NCBI GenBank assembly: GCA_029781595.1 | Contig: JAKOWJ010000227.1 | Coordinates: forward strand, 1-64,000 | Origin: Pseudomonadota bacterium | GTDB taxonomy: Bacteria > Pseudomonadota > Gammaproteobacteria > Burkholderiales > Usitatibacteraceae | Direction: 5' to 3' | DNA length: 64,000 nucleotides | Shown here: positions 35,419-44,831 of the stretch, one piece after another | Layout: each line of letters starts with the position of its first letter | Position numbering within the stretch: position 1 is the stretch's first letter | The notes under the pieces: generated by a model | The model's database searches: none | What the model was told of the DNA's origin: nothing | Seen by the model: only the letters and a program-made list of their open reading frames with translations | Translations under genes and position numbers: made by a program

Positions 35419-36579
35419 CTACGCGGCCGCGGCCCCCACGACGCGGTTGCGGCCGCCGCGCTTGGCCTCGTACAGGCGCGCGTCCGCCGCGGCGAAGACG
35501 CGGTCCCAGTCCGTGCCGTCCTCGGGGAACCGTGCGAGGCCCCCGCTCAGCGTGACGGCGAGCGCGGCCCCGTCGCGCACCAGGGGCGTGGCGCCGACCA
35601 CCTCGCGCAGCCGGTCGGCGGCGGTCGACTCGCCGCCGGACTGGTGGCCGCACATCATCACCACGAACTCCTCGCCGCCCAGGCGCCCCAGCACGTCCTC
35701 GGTGCGCTTGGCGCCCCCGAGCACGCGCGCCACGTGGCGCAGCAGCGCGTCGCCCGCGAGGTGGCCGTGCGCGTCGTTCACCCGCTTGAAGCGGTCGACG
35801 TCGAAGACGGCCAGCGCGAAGCCCATGCCCGTGCGCGACCAGCGCGCCGCCTCCTCCTCGAAGCGGGCGACGATGGCGCGCCGGTTGGGCAGGCCCGTCA
35901 GCGGGTCCGTGAACGCCATGCGGGCGATGGCCGCCTGCACCAGCCTCACCTCGACCCACAGCAGGCCGAAGGTGGCGCCCACGCCGAGCAGCACCTGGGC
36001 GATGGCGAAGGACGAGACCACCACGTCGAGCCGCTCGCGGTCCACGGGCTCCGCCAGGAGCGAGGGCATCGCCAGCACGCGAAGCCACCACACCGCCACG
36101 GCCGCGAGCAGCGTGGCCGCCACGAACCGGGCCGCGCGCGTCGCGTCGGGCGTCGGATCGCGCAGGAGCCGCACGCCCCCGTAGCCGAACACGAGCGAGG
36201 CGAACACCGTGGGCGCGACGAAGTTGGCGAGCAGGCTCGACTGCGCGACGAAGTTGCCCGCCGCGAGGGCCACGGCGGTGAGCGCGAGGCCCGGGCCCCA
36301 CCACGCGGCGCTCAGCCGCGCCCGCCCGTAGTGCAGCGCGCCCTGGATGGCGAGCACGGCGGAGGCGGCGATGAGCGTGTTGCCCAGGAACGCCGCGACG
36401 GGCCTGGGCAGCGCGAGGCCCAGCGTGAGCGCAAGGCCCGCCGCGTAGGCGAGCATCCCCCGCCCCCAGCCGCGCAGGCCCGGCGAGCCGCTCGCGCCGC
36501 GCGCCGCCGCCAGGCACAGCGCGCCCAGCAGCGCGTGCACGCACAGCAGCGCGAGGACGAGGAACTGGGCGCGGGCCAC
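35419..36579 (-). CDS. GGDEF diguanylate cyclase with N-terminal membrane region
   Basis: 386 aa; DPLTGLPNRRAIVARFE, VFDVDRFKRVNDAHGHLAGDALL, GRLGGEEFVVMM; multiple N-terminal TM segments. Confidence 0.96.
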   Translation of the reverse strand: MARAQFLVLALLCVHALLGALCLAAARGASGSPGLRGWGRGMLAYAAGLALTLGLALPRPVAAFLGNTLIAASAVLAIQGALHYGRARLSAAWWGPGLALTAVALAAGNFVAQSSLLANFVAPTVFASLVFGYGGVRLLRDPTPDATRAARFVAATLLAAVAVWWLRVLAMPSLLAEPVDRERLDVVVSSFAIAQVLLGVGATFGLLWVEVRLVQAAIARMAFTDPLTGLPNRRAIVARFEEEAARWSRTGMGFALAVFDVDRFKRVNDAHGHLAGDALLRHVARVLGGAKRTEDVLGRLGGEEFVVMMCGHQSGGESTAADRLREVVGATPLVRDGAALAVTLSGGLARFPEDGTDWDRVFAAADARLYEAKRGGRNRVVGAAAA

Positions 36580-36586
36580 GCGCGGC

Positions 36587-36937
36587 TCAGGCGACGGCGG
36601 CGACGGCGATGATCTCCACCTTGTAGGCGGGGTTGGCCAGCCGCGCCTCGATGGTGGCGCGCGCCGGCGTGTGCCCCGGCACGACCCAGCGCTCCCACAC
36701 CGAGTTCATGGCCGCGAAGTCGCCCATGTCCGGCAGCACGATCTGCGCGAAGAGCAGGCGGGACTTGTCGCTGCCGGCCTCGGCGAGCAGGCGGTCGATG
36801 GCGGCGAGGACCTGCTCGGTCTGGCCGATGATGTCGCGGGTCATGTCCGCCGCCACCTGGCCGGCGAGGTAGATCGTGCCGCCGTGCACGACCATCTCCG
36901 AGAGTCGGTGGGCCACGTGGTGTCGCTGGATCGTCAT
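36587..36937 (-). CDS. RidA family protein
   Basis: 116 aa; MVVHGGTIYLAGQVAADMTRDIIGQTEQVLAAIDRLLAEAGSDKSRLLFAQIVLPDM. Confidence 0.93.
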   Translation of the reverse strand: MTIQRHHVAHRLSEMVVHGGTIYLAGQVAADMTRDIIGQTEQVLAAIDRLLAEAGSDKSRLLFAQIVLPDMGDFAAMNSVWERWVVPGHTPARATIEARLANPAYKVEIIAVAAVA

Positions 36938-36971
36938 GCGCGTTGTCTCCGGGTCGGAAGGAAGGGGGGCG

Positions 36972-38186
36972 CTACTCGTCGAACGTGCGCACGCGGGCGG
37001 CGAAGCCGGCGGCGGCCAGGGCCGCGACGATCTCGCCCACGTGCTCGTGGCTGCGCGTCTTGAGGACGAGGTCCACCTCGGCGTTCTGCACCGCGAGGTG
37101 CGTGAACGCGCGCTGGTGGTGGACCTCCTCGATGTTGGCGTTGAGCTCGGCGATGCACGCGGTCACCTTCGCGAGCGCGCCGGGCAGGTCGCGCACCTCC
37201 ACGCGCACCCGCGCCAGGCGCCCGGCGCGCACCATGCCGCGCTCGATGATCTCGGAGAGCACCAGGGGGTCGATGTTGCCGCCGGTGAGCACGAGCCCCA
37301 CGCGCCGGCCGCGGAAGCGCGCCGGCTCGCGCAGGATGGCCGCCAGGCTCGCCGCGCCGGCGCCCTCCACGACGGTCTTCTCGATCTCCAGCAGCAGCAC
37401 GATGGCCTGCTCGATGTCGCCCTCGTCCACGAGCGCCACGTCCGAAACCAGGCGCGCGGCGATCTCGCGCGTGAGGCGCCCCGGCTCCTTCACGGCGATG
37501 CCCTCGGCGATCGTGGAGGCGCCGAACACGGCCGGCGTCCCGCGCAGCGCATGGTGCATGGAGGGAAAGCGCGCCGTCTGCACCCCCATCACCTCGATGG
37601 CGGGCTTGACCGCCTTGGCGGCCGTGGCCATGCCGGCGATGAGGCCGCCGCCGCCCACCGGCACGAGCAGCAGGTCCAGCTCCGGCCGCTCGCGCAGCAT
37701 CTCGAGGGCGATGGTGCCCTGGCCGGCGATCACCCGCTCGTCGTCGTAGGGATGCACGAGCGTGAGGCCGCGGCTCTCGGCGAGGGCGAGCGAGTGCGCC
37801 TTGGCCTCGTCGAAATTCTCGCCGTGCAGGATCACCTCGGCGCCGTGGCGGCGCGTGTGCTCGACCTTCACGAACGGCGTGTGGCGCGGCATCACGATGG
37901 TGGCGGGGATGCCGAGGCGCGCGGCGTGGTAGGCCACGCCCTGGGCGTGGTTGCCGGCCGAGCAGGCGATGACGCCGCGCCGCGCCGCCCCGGGCGCGAG
38001 CGAGGCCAGCTTGTTGAGCGCGCCGCGCTCCTTGAACGAGGCGGTGAACTGGTGGTTCTCGAACTTGAGGTGGATCTCGGCCCCGGTGATCTCCGAGAGG
38101 GTGCGCGAGTGCAGGCAGGGCGTGTCCACGACCTGCCCGTGCAGGGTGGCGGCCGCGGCGCGGATGTCCTCGAGGCTGACGCTCAT
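36972..38186 (-). CDS. Threonine ammonia-lyase with C-terminal ACT-like domain
   Basis: 404 aa; LKFENHQFTASFKERGALNKL (PLP lysine motif), CSAGNHAQGVAYHA, VPVGGGGLIAGMATA; C-terminal VRVEVRDLPGALAKVTACIAE. Confidence 0.95.
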   Translation of the reverse strand: MSVSLEDIRAAAATLHGQVVDTPCLHSRTLSEITGAEIHLKFENHQFTASFKERGALNKLASLAPGAARRGVIACSAGNHAQGVAYHAARLGIPATIVMPRHTPFVKVEHTRRHGAEVILHGENFDEAKAHSLALAESRGLTLVHPYDDERVIAGQGTIALEMLRERPELDLLLVPVGGGGLIAGMATAAKAVKPAIEVMGVQTARFPSMHHALRGTPAVFGASTIAEGIAVKEPGRLTREIAARLVSDVALVDEGDIEQAIVLLLEIEKTVVEGAGAASLAAILREPARFRGRRVGLVLTGGNIDPLVLSEIIERGMVRAGRLARVRVEVRDLPGALAKVTACIAELNANIEEVHHQRAFTHLAVQNAEVDLVLKTRSHEHVGEIVAALAAAGFAARVRTFDE

Positions 38187-38217
38187 GGCGCCATTGTCCG
38201 CGATTTCGCGGCCGCGA

Positions 38218-40566
38218 TCAGGCGCCGCCCGGGCCCGCCGCCGGCGCCCCCGCGGGACCCGCGGCCAGCGCGCGGTCGACGGCCTGGGCGAGGGCCTCCA
38301 CCGTGCTGGGCTTGAGGAGCACCTGGGCGATGCCCAGGCCGCGGGCCGCGTCCTCGTCCTCCGCGCGCACGTAGCCGGAGGTGAGGATGACCGCAGCGGC
38401 CGGGTTGGCCTCGCGCACCGCCCGCGCGAGCTCGAAGCCCGTGAGCCCGGGCATCGCGAGGTCCGTGACCACCACGTCGAAGGCCGACGGGTCGGCGCGG
38501 TAGCGCGCCAGCGCCTCGCGCGGATCGGCGAACGCCGTCACCTCGTGGCCCAGGCGGCCCAGCGAGCGCGTGATGAGCCGGACGATGGCGTCCTCGTCGT
38601 CGACGTAGAGCACGCGCACGCGCCGACCCGGCGTGGCCCGCGGCTCGGGCGCCGGGGGCGGGGCGGCCGGCTCGCCGGCCGACGGCAGGCCCACGCGGAA
38701 GGTCGTCCCGCGCCCGGGCTCGCTCTCGACGGCGATGGTGCCACCGTGGCGGGTCACGATGCCGTGCACGACGGACAGCCCCAGCCCCGTGCCCTCCCCC
38801 TGCGGCTTGGTGGTGAAGAAGGGGTCGTAGATGCGCTCCAGCAGCGCCGCGTCCATCCCGCACCCGGTGTCGGAGACGCGCAGGCGCACCTGCCCGTCCG
38901 CCCCGGGCTCGAGGGCGATCTCGATGCGCCCGGCGGCGCGCCCGATGGCGTGCGCGGCGTTGGTGGCGAGGTTCACGATCACCTGGTGGATGTCGGTGGG
39001 ATCGATCGCCACGGCCGGCAGCGCCTCGGGCAGTCTCGCGCGGATCTCGATCATGGCCGGAAGCGTCGCGCGCACGAGCTGGACCGCCTCCTGCACCACC
39101 GGCCGCAGGTCCACCGGGCGGCGCTCGCCCCGCGGCGGCCGGCTGAAGGCGAGGATGCGCCCCACGAGGACGCTCGCGCGGTGGCCCGCGCGCTCGATCT
39201 CCGCGATGGCCTCGGCCGCGGCGTGGCCGGCCGGCAGCAGGCCCGCCGCCAGCCGGGCGTTGCCCTGGATGGCGTAGAGGATGTTGTTGAAGTCGTGGGC
39301 GATGCCGCCGGCCAGCGTGCCCAGCGACTCGAGCTTCTGGCTGCGCAGCATGGCCGCCTCGGCGAGCCGGCGCTCGGTCACGTCCTGCGTCGTGCCCGTC
39401 ACCTCCACGAGCGCGCCGTCGCCGTCGCGGCGCGCCTGCGCGCGCTCGCGCACCCAGCGCGTCGCGCCTCCCGTCACGATCCGGTGCTCGAAGTCCACGG
39501 TCTCGCCGCGCAGGGCGGCGCGCCAGGCGTGCGCGGCCGGTCGGCGGTCGGCGGGGTGCACGAGCGCGAGGAACGCCCGCGGCGTGATCGCCGTCCCGGA
39601 CGCGAGCCCGAAGATGCGCAGCGTCTCCGCGCTCGCCTCCACGCGCCCCCCGGCGGGCAGGACGTGCCAGCTCCCGGTGTGCGCCACCGCCTGCGCCCGC
39701 CGCAGCCCTTCCTCGCTTCGCCGCAGGGCGGCCTCGGCGCTCGCCTGCGCCGTCACGTCGCGGAAGCTCCAGACGCGGCCCACGATGCGCTCGCCGATGC
39801 GCTGCGGGCGCGAGTAGCGCTCGAAGACGCGGCCGTCGCGGAAGGGCAGCACGTCGAAGGACTCCCGGTCCGGGTTCGCCTGGAGCTCCAGCACGCGCTG
39901 CAGGAACGCCTCCGGATCGCGCAGCTGGCCGACCACCCATTCGAGCATGCGCGCGTTGTCGCGGCTCTCCGCCAGCGCTTCCGGCAGGCGCCACATCGCG
40001 ACGAAGCGCCGGTTGAACGCCGACGCGCGCCCGTCGAGGTCCACCACCAGCAGGCCGTCGGCGGTGGATTCGAACGCGGCCTGCGTGAGCGAGAGGGCCT
40101 CGCGCGTGCGCTCGCGGTCGCGCGCCAGGGACCGCCGCGATCCCACGAGCCGCGCCACCACGGTGCTGGTCACGGCGCCCGACATGGCCAGCGCCGCGAG
40201 CTGCACCCAATACCCCCGGCCCGCGGCGAGCTGCGGGCTGAGCTCCGGCATCACGTACTTCGCCACCCCCGCGACGGAGATGGCGGTCGCCGCGAACCCC
40301 GGCCCCCAGCCGCCCAGCCAGGCGCAGGCCATGACCGGCAGCAGGTACAGGAGGGAACCGGGCTGGTCGCCCAGCTCGGGGCCGACGCCCGCGCGGAAGG
40401 CGACGGCGGCCGGCGCGAGGATGATCGCGAGCGCATACGCGAGGCCCGTGCGCGCGCCGTCGCCCAGCCCGTCGTCGGCCGCGGAACCAGGGGTGCCTTT
40501 CTTGTCGTTTTCGGTGAGGCCTTTGACCACCGCGAGCTCGCCGTGGGTGCGCCGATGGTGCAGCAT
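38218..40566 (-). CDS. PAS-domain hybrid sensor histidine kinase/response regulator
   Basis: 782 aa; N-terminal TM (DUF4118/MASE-like), PAS domains, LAGGIAHDFNNILYAIQGNARLA H-box, NLATNAAHAI N-box, DTGCGM and GLGLSVVHGIV, C-terminal receiver VLYVDDEDAIVRL...VVVTDLAMPG...LLKPS. Confidence 0.95.
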   Translation of the reverse strand: MLHHRRTHGELAVVKGLTENDKKGTPGSAADDGLGDGARTGLAYALAIILAPAAVAFRAGVGPELGDQPGSLLYLLPVMACAWLGGWGPGFAATAISVAGVAKYVMPELSPQLAAGRGYWVQLAALAMSGAVTSTVVARLVGSRRSLARDRERTREALSLTQAAFESTADGLLVVDLDGRASAFNRRFVAMWRLPEALAESRDNARMLEWVVGQLRDPEAFLQRVLELQANPDRESFDVLPFRDGRVFERYSRPQRIGERIVGRVWSFRDVTAQASAEAALRRSEEGLRRAQAVAHTGSWHVLPAGGRVEASAETLRIFGLASGTAITPRAFLALVHPADRRPAAHAWRAALRGETVDFEHRIVTGGATRWVRERAQARRDGDGALVEVTGTTQDVTERRLAEAAMLRSQKLESLGTLAGGIAHDFNNILYAIQGNARLAAGLLPAGHAAAEAIAEIERAGHRASVLVGRILAFSRPPRGERRPVDLRPVVQEAVQLVRATLPAMIEIRARLPEALPAVAIDPTDIHQVIVNLATNAAHAIGRAAGRIEIALEPGADGQVRLRVSDTGCGMDAALLERIYDPFFTTKPQGEGTGLGLSVVHGIVTRHGGTIAVESEPGRGTTFRVGLPSAGEPAAPPPAPEPRATPGRRVRVLYVDDEDAIVRLITRSLGRLGHEVTAFADPREALARYRADPSAFDVVVTDLAMPGLTGFELARAVREANPAAAVILTSGYVRAEDEDAARGLGIAQVLLKPSTVEALAQAVDRALAAGPAGAPAAGPGGA

Positions 40567-40619
40567 CGTCGCGCCTTTCCCGGGCGCCCTTGCGCCAGAT
40601 CAAACGCCGGGGGCCGCCG

Positions 40620-41876
40620 CTAGCCTGGCAGGAAGCGGAAGGCTATCCCCGGGTCCCGGCCCGAGACGAGGTCGGCGACCGCCGCGCCCGACCCGCAGGC
40701 CATCGTCCAGCCCAGCGTGCCGTGGCCCGCGTTCACCCACAGGTTCGCGAGGCGCGTGCGCCCGACCAGGGGCACGTTGGACGGCGTGGAGGGGCGAAGC
40801 CCCGCCCAGTACTCGGGCCGGTCCCAGTGGCAGGCCGCCGGGAAGAGCGCGGACACGCGCCTGACCAGCGCCTCGCAGCGAACGGGATTGAGGTCCGTCG
40901 ACCAGCCCGAGAGCTCGGCGGTGCCCGCCACGCGCAGGCGCTCGCCCAGGCGCGAGACGACGATCTTCGCCTCGTCGTCCGTGAGGCTCACGCGCGGCGC
41001 CTTGTCGGGGTCGGCGACGGGCACCGTGGCCGAGTAGCCCTTTGCGGGGTAGATCGGCAGCGCGATGCCCAGCGGACGCAGCAGCGGCGCGGTGTGCGCG
41101 CCCAGGCACGCCACGTAGGCATCGCCCGCGACCGTGGCGGCCGCGCCGGCCGCGTCCGTGACGGCCACGCCCGCGAGCCGCCCGCCCTCGGCGCGCAGGC
41201 CCGCGAGCGAGGCGCCGAAGCGGAAGCGCACGCCGCGCGACTGCGCGAGGCGCGCCAGCGCGTCGGTGAAGGCGTGCGCGTCGCCCGACTCGTCCGAGGG
41301 CGTGTATGTCGCGCCCACGAGCCGGTCGGCGCAGGCCGCGAGCGCCGGCTCGATGGCCACGGCCTCGGCGGGCGTGCGCACCGACCGGTCCAGGCCGTGC
41401 GCGCGCATGCGCTCGGCCGCCACGCACGCGGCGTCGAACTCGGCCTGCTGCGTGTAGTAGTGCAGGATGCCGCGCGTGGAGGCGTCGTAGGCGATGCCCG
41501 TGGCCGCGCGCAGCGCCTGCAGCTTCGCGCGGCCGTGGAAGGCCATCGCCAGGATCTGCGGCACGTTGTCGCGCGTGCGCCACGGCAGGCACTCGAGCAG
41601 GAAGCGAAGGCCCCACGCCCACTGGTGCGGGTCGGCGCGCAGGCGGAAGAGCAGCGGCGCGTCGTCGCGCGGCAGCCACTTCAGGATCTTCGCGGGCGCC
41701 CCCGGGTTGGCCCAGGGCTCGGCGTGGCACACGGAGATCTGCCCGCCGTTCGCGTAGGAGGCCTCGAGCCCGGCGCCGTCGCGGCGCTCGACCACCTCGA
41801 CCTCGTGGCCCGCCTCGGCGAGGTACCAGGCGGTGGCGGTGCCGACCACGCCCGCCCCCAGGACAATGACTTTCAT
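40620..41876 (-). CDS. dadA: D-amino acid dehydrogenase
   Basis: ATG at 41876: MKVIVLGAGVVGTATAWYLAEAGHEVEVVERR; GLRPSTPSNVPLVGRTRLANLWVNAGHGTLGWTMACGSGAAVADL. Confidence 0.95.
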   Translation of the reverse strand: MKVIVLGAGVVGTATAWYLAEAGHEVEVVERRDGAGLEASYANGGQISVCHAEPWANPGAPAKILKWLPRDDAPLLFRLRADPHQWAWGLRFLLECLPWRTRDNVPQILAMAFHGRAKLQALRAATGIAYDASTRGILHYYTQQAEFDAACVAAERMRAHGLDRSVRTPAEAVAIEPALAACADRLVGATYTPSDESGDAHAFTDALARLAQSRGVRFRFGASLAGLRAEGGRLAGVAVTDAAGAAATVAGDAYVACLGAHTAPLLRPLGIALPIYPAKGYSATVPVADPDKAPRVSLTDDEAKIVVSRLGERLRVAGTAELSGWSTDLNPVRCEALVRRVSALFPAACHWDRPEYWAGLRPSTPSNVPLVGRTRLANLWVNAGHGTLGWTMACGSGAAVADLVSGRDPGIAFRFLPG

Positions 41877-41903
41877 TCTCGCTGTTCGGAGGCCCGAAAC
41901 GGA

Positions 41904-41940
41904 CAAGGGGAGAAACGCCTTTCGTGCGCTTCTCCCCTTG
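41904..41940. promoter_or_regulatory. 11 bp perfect inverted repeat in divergent dadA/Nudix intergenic region
   Basis: CAAGGGGAGAA (41904-41914) and TTCTCCCCTTG (41930-41940), 15 nt spacer. Confidence 0.5.
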
Positions 41941-42001
41941 CCCGCTTCCCCTCCCCGGAGTTGCCGCGGATTCTGGGGAAATGGCCTAGACTTGTCAACG
42001 A

Positions 42002-42877
42002 ATGAAGACCCGCCTCTACGCGGACCTCCTCGCCTTCACGCGGGCCGCGTGCACGCACGCCTCCCACCTGGACCGCGAGGTGCCGCTCCTGCCGTTCTAC
42101 GTGCGCGGCCACGCGGTGGGCTGGCTGCGCCCCTCTTTCGCCGACCTGCTGCGCCGCTGGCCGCACCACTTCGAGGCCACGGCGGCGTTCGTGTCGCTGC
42201 GCGCGAGCCCCGACACCGTGCACGGCCGCACCGCGGCGATGGCCGAGGTCACGCGCGCGCTCGCGGCGGAGGGCGTGATCCGCGGCTGGCGCGAGGAGGA
42301 GGTGAGCGTCTCGCACGCCTACGCCGCGCCGGAGCTGCTGCGCGTGGAGCGCGCCGCCACGCGCCACTTCGGCATGATGGCCTACGGCGCGCACCTGAAC
42401 GGCTTCACGCGCCGCGACGGCGAGCCCTGCCTGTGGATCGCGCGGCGCGCGGCCTCGAAGGCCATCGACCCCGACCGCCTCGACAACCTCGTGGGCGGGC
42501 GCATCGCCTGCGGCTTCACCGTGCAGGAGACGCTCGCGAAGGAGGCCTGGGAGGAGGCGGGCATCCCCGCCTCGCTGCTCGCGGCCACGGCCTGCGCGTC
42601 CGTGGTGCGCGTGGAGTACTCCGTGCCCGAGGGGCTGCACCGCGAGGTGCTCTTCGTGCACGACCTGTGGCTGCCGGAGGACTTCCGCCCGCAGAACCAG
42701 GACGGCGAGGTGGCGCGCCTCTACTGCCTCACGGTGCCCGAGACGATCGACGCCATCGTCGCGGGCGAGTTCACGATGGACGCGGGCGCGGTCACCGTCG
42801 ACGCGCTGCTGCGCAACGGCATCCTCGCCCCCGAGGACCCGCAGTACCTCGAGCTCGTGCGGCTCCTGCGGCCCTGA
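42002..42877 (+). CDS. DUF4743-containing Nudix hydrolase
   Basis: 291 aa; GMMAYGAHLNGFTRRDGEPCLWIARRAASKAIDPDRLDNLVGGRIACGFTVQETLAKEAWEEAGIP (Nudix box variant). Confidence 0.9.
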   Translation: MKTRLYADLLAFTRAACTHASHLDREVPLLPFYVRGHAVGWLRPSFADLLRRWPHHFEATAAFVSLRASPDTVHGRTAAMAEVTRALAAEGVIRGWREEEVSVSHAYAAPELLRVERAATRHFGMMAYGAHLNGFTRRDGEPCLWIARRAASKAIDPDRLDNLVGGRIACGFTVQETLAKEAWEEAGIPASLLAATACASVVRVEYSVPEGLHREVLFVHDLWLPEDFRPQNQDGEVARLYCLTVPETIDAIVAGEFTMDAGAVTVDALLRNGILAPEDPQYLELVRLLRP

Positions 42878-42887
42878 CTCGCCGGGC

Positions 42888-44093
42888 ATGCGCGAGGCCC
42901 TGTTCCCGCTGGCCGCGACCACCGCGGTGCAGCTGCTCGTGTCGATGGCCGTCGTGACCGTGCCGGTGATCGCGCCCGAGCTCTCGCGCGAGGCCGGGCT
43001 CGCGCCGGCCTTCGTGGGCCTCTTCATCGCCGCGGTGTACGGCGTGAGCATGCTCTCCGGCCTGGCGGCAGGGGGCCTGGTGCGCCGCCTCGGCGCCATC
43101 CGCGTGAGCCAGGGGTGCCTGGCGGCCTGCGCCGCGGGCCTCGCGCTGGTGGCCGGGGGCTCGGCCCCGCTGGTGGCCGCCGGCGCGCTGCTGCTCGGCG
43201 TGGGCTACGGGCCCATCACGCCCGCGAGCTCGCACGTGCTCGCGCGCACCACGCCCGCGGGCATGATGTCCTTCGTCTTCTCGCTCAAGCAGACGGGCGT
43301 GCCGCTGGGCGGGGCGCTGGCCGGCGCCGTGGTGCCCCCGCTGGTGCTGTGGGGCGGCTGGCGCGCCGGCGCCCTCGCGGTGGGCGCCGCGTGCCTGGCC
43401 ACGATCGCCCTCGCCCAGCCGCTGCGGGCCGCGCTGGACGCCGACCGCGAGCCCGGGCGCCGGCTCGCCGCGGCGGGGCTGGCCGGCCCGCTGCGCTACA
43501 CGCTGGGCCACGCGGGCCTGCGTCGCCTGGCGGTGTGCTCGTTCTTCTTCGCCGCGCTGCAGCTGTGCCTCATCACCTTCATCGTCACCCACCTCACGCG
43601 CAACCTCGGCTACTCGCTGGTGGCCGCCGGCCTGATGCTCACCGCGGCGCAGGCCGGGGGCGTGCTGGCGCGCATCGCCTGGGGCGCCCTCGCCGACCGC
43701 TGGGGCCGGCCCGTGGCGCTGCTGGGGCTGGTCGCGCTCGCCATGGGCGTGGCGGCGCTCGCGACCTCGCGCTTCACGCCGCAGTGGCCGCCGGCGGCCG
43801 TGGCCGCGGTGTGCGCGGCTTTCGGCGCCACGGCCATCGGCTGGAACGGCGTGTACCTCGCGCAGGTGGCGAGGCTCGCGCCGCCGGGCCACGCGGGCGA
43901 CGCCACCGGCGGCTCGCTCGTCTTCACCTACGGGGGCGTGCTCTTCGGGCCGCCGGCGTTCTCGCTGCTCGTGGCCTCGGGCGTCGACTACGCGAGCGCC
44001 TATCTCCTGGTGGCCGCGCCGGCGGTGGCCTGCGGGCTGTGGCTGCTCGCGGCCGACCGCGGCGGCGCCCGGCCCGCGGAGCCCTCCCCGTGA
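42888..44093 (+). CDS. MFS transporter
   Basis: 401 aa, about 12 hydrophobic segments, SFVFSLKQTGVPLGGALAGAVVPPL and LADRWGRP motifs. Confidence 0.92.
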   Translation: MREALFPLAATTAVQLLVSMAVVTVPVIAPELSREAGLAPAFVGLFIAAVYGVSMLSGLAAGGLVRRLGAIRVSQGCLAACAAGLALVAGGSAPLVAAGALLLGVGYGPITPASSHVLARTTPAGMMSFVFSLKQTGVPLGGALAGAVVPPLVLWGGWRAGALAVGAACLATIALAQPLRAALDADREPGRRLAAAGLAGPLRYTLGHAGLRRLAVCSFFFAALQLCLITFIVTHLTRNLGYSLVAAGLMLTAAQAGGVLARIAWGALADRWGRPVALLGLVALAMGVAALATSRFTPQWPPAAVAAVCAAFGATAIGWNGVYLAQVARLAPPGHAGDATGGSLVFTYGGVLFGPPAFSLLVASGVDYASAYLLVAAPAVACGLWLLAADRGGARPAEPSP

Positions 44094-44794
44094 ACCGTCC
44101 CGCGCGCGAGCGGGTCGCCGACGAGCTGGACCTGCTGCGGCGCCTGGTGCCGCTCGCCGGCGCGCGCGTCGCGGACCTGGGCTGCGGCGACGGGCAGCTC
44201 GCGCGGCGCCTGCTCGCCGAGGCCGGCGCGGCGAGCGTGCTCGCCCTCGAGGTGGACGCCGTGCAGCACGCGAGGAACCTCGCCGCGCCGCCCGTGCCCG
44301 GCCTCGCCTTCCACCTCGCGGGCGCCGACGCCATTCCCGCGGCCGACGGCACGCTGGAGGCCGTGACGATGTTCAAGTCGCTGCACCACGTGCCGGCGCA
44401 GCGCCTGGACGCGAGCCTCGCGGAGGTGGCGCGCGCGCTCGCGCCGGGCGGGCTGCTCTACGTCTCCGAGCCGGTGTTCGCCGGCGAGCTCAACGAGGTG
44501 ATGCGCCTCTTCCACGACGAGCAGGCCGTGCGCGCGCAGGCGCTCGCCGCGCTGCGCCGCGCCGCCGCCGCGGGCGTGCTCGAGGCGGTGGACGAGATCG
44601 TATTCGACGCGCCCGTCGCCTTCCGCGACTTCGACGACTTCCACGCGCGCATGGTGGGCGTCACCCACACCACCCACCGCCTGGACGGGGCGACGCTCGC
44701 GCAGGTGCGCCGGCGCTTCGAGGCGCACCTGGGACCGGCGGGCGCGCGCTTCGAGCGGCCCATGCGCGTGAACCTGCTGCGCCGCCCCGCGTGA
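44090..44794 (+). CDS. Class I SAM-dependent methyltransferase
   Basis: GTG at 44090 overlapping MFS stop; GARVADLGCGDGQLARRLL, LEAVTMFKSLHHVP, ALAPGGLLYVSEP. Confidence 0.92.
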   Translation: MNRPARERVADELDLLRRLVPLAGARVADLGCGDGQLARRLLAEAGAASVLALEVDAVQHARNLAAPPVPGLAFHLAGADAIPAADGTLEAVTMFKSLHHVPAQRLDASLAEVARALAPGGLLYVSEPVFAGELNEVMRLFHDEQAVRAQALAALRRAAAAGVLEAVDEIVFDAPVAFRDFDDFHARMVGVTHTTHRLDGATLAQVRRRFEAHLGPAGARFERPMRVNLLRRPA

Positions 44795-44831
44795 GGCCCG
44801 CCGGGCCGCGGACGGGTAACATGGCGGTCCG

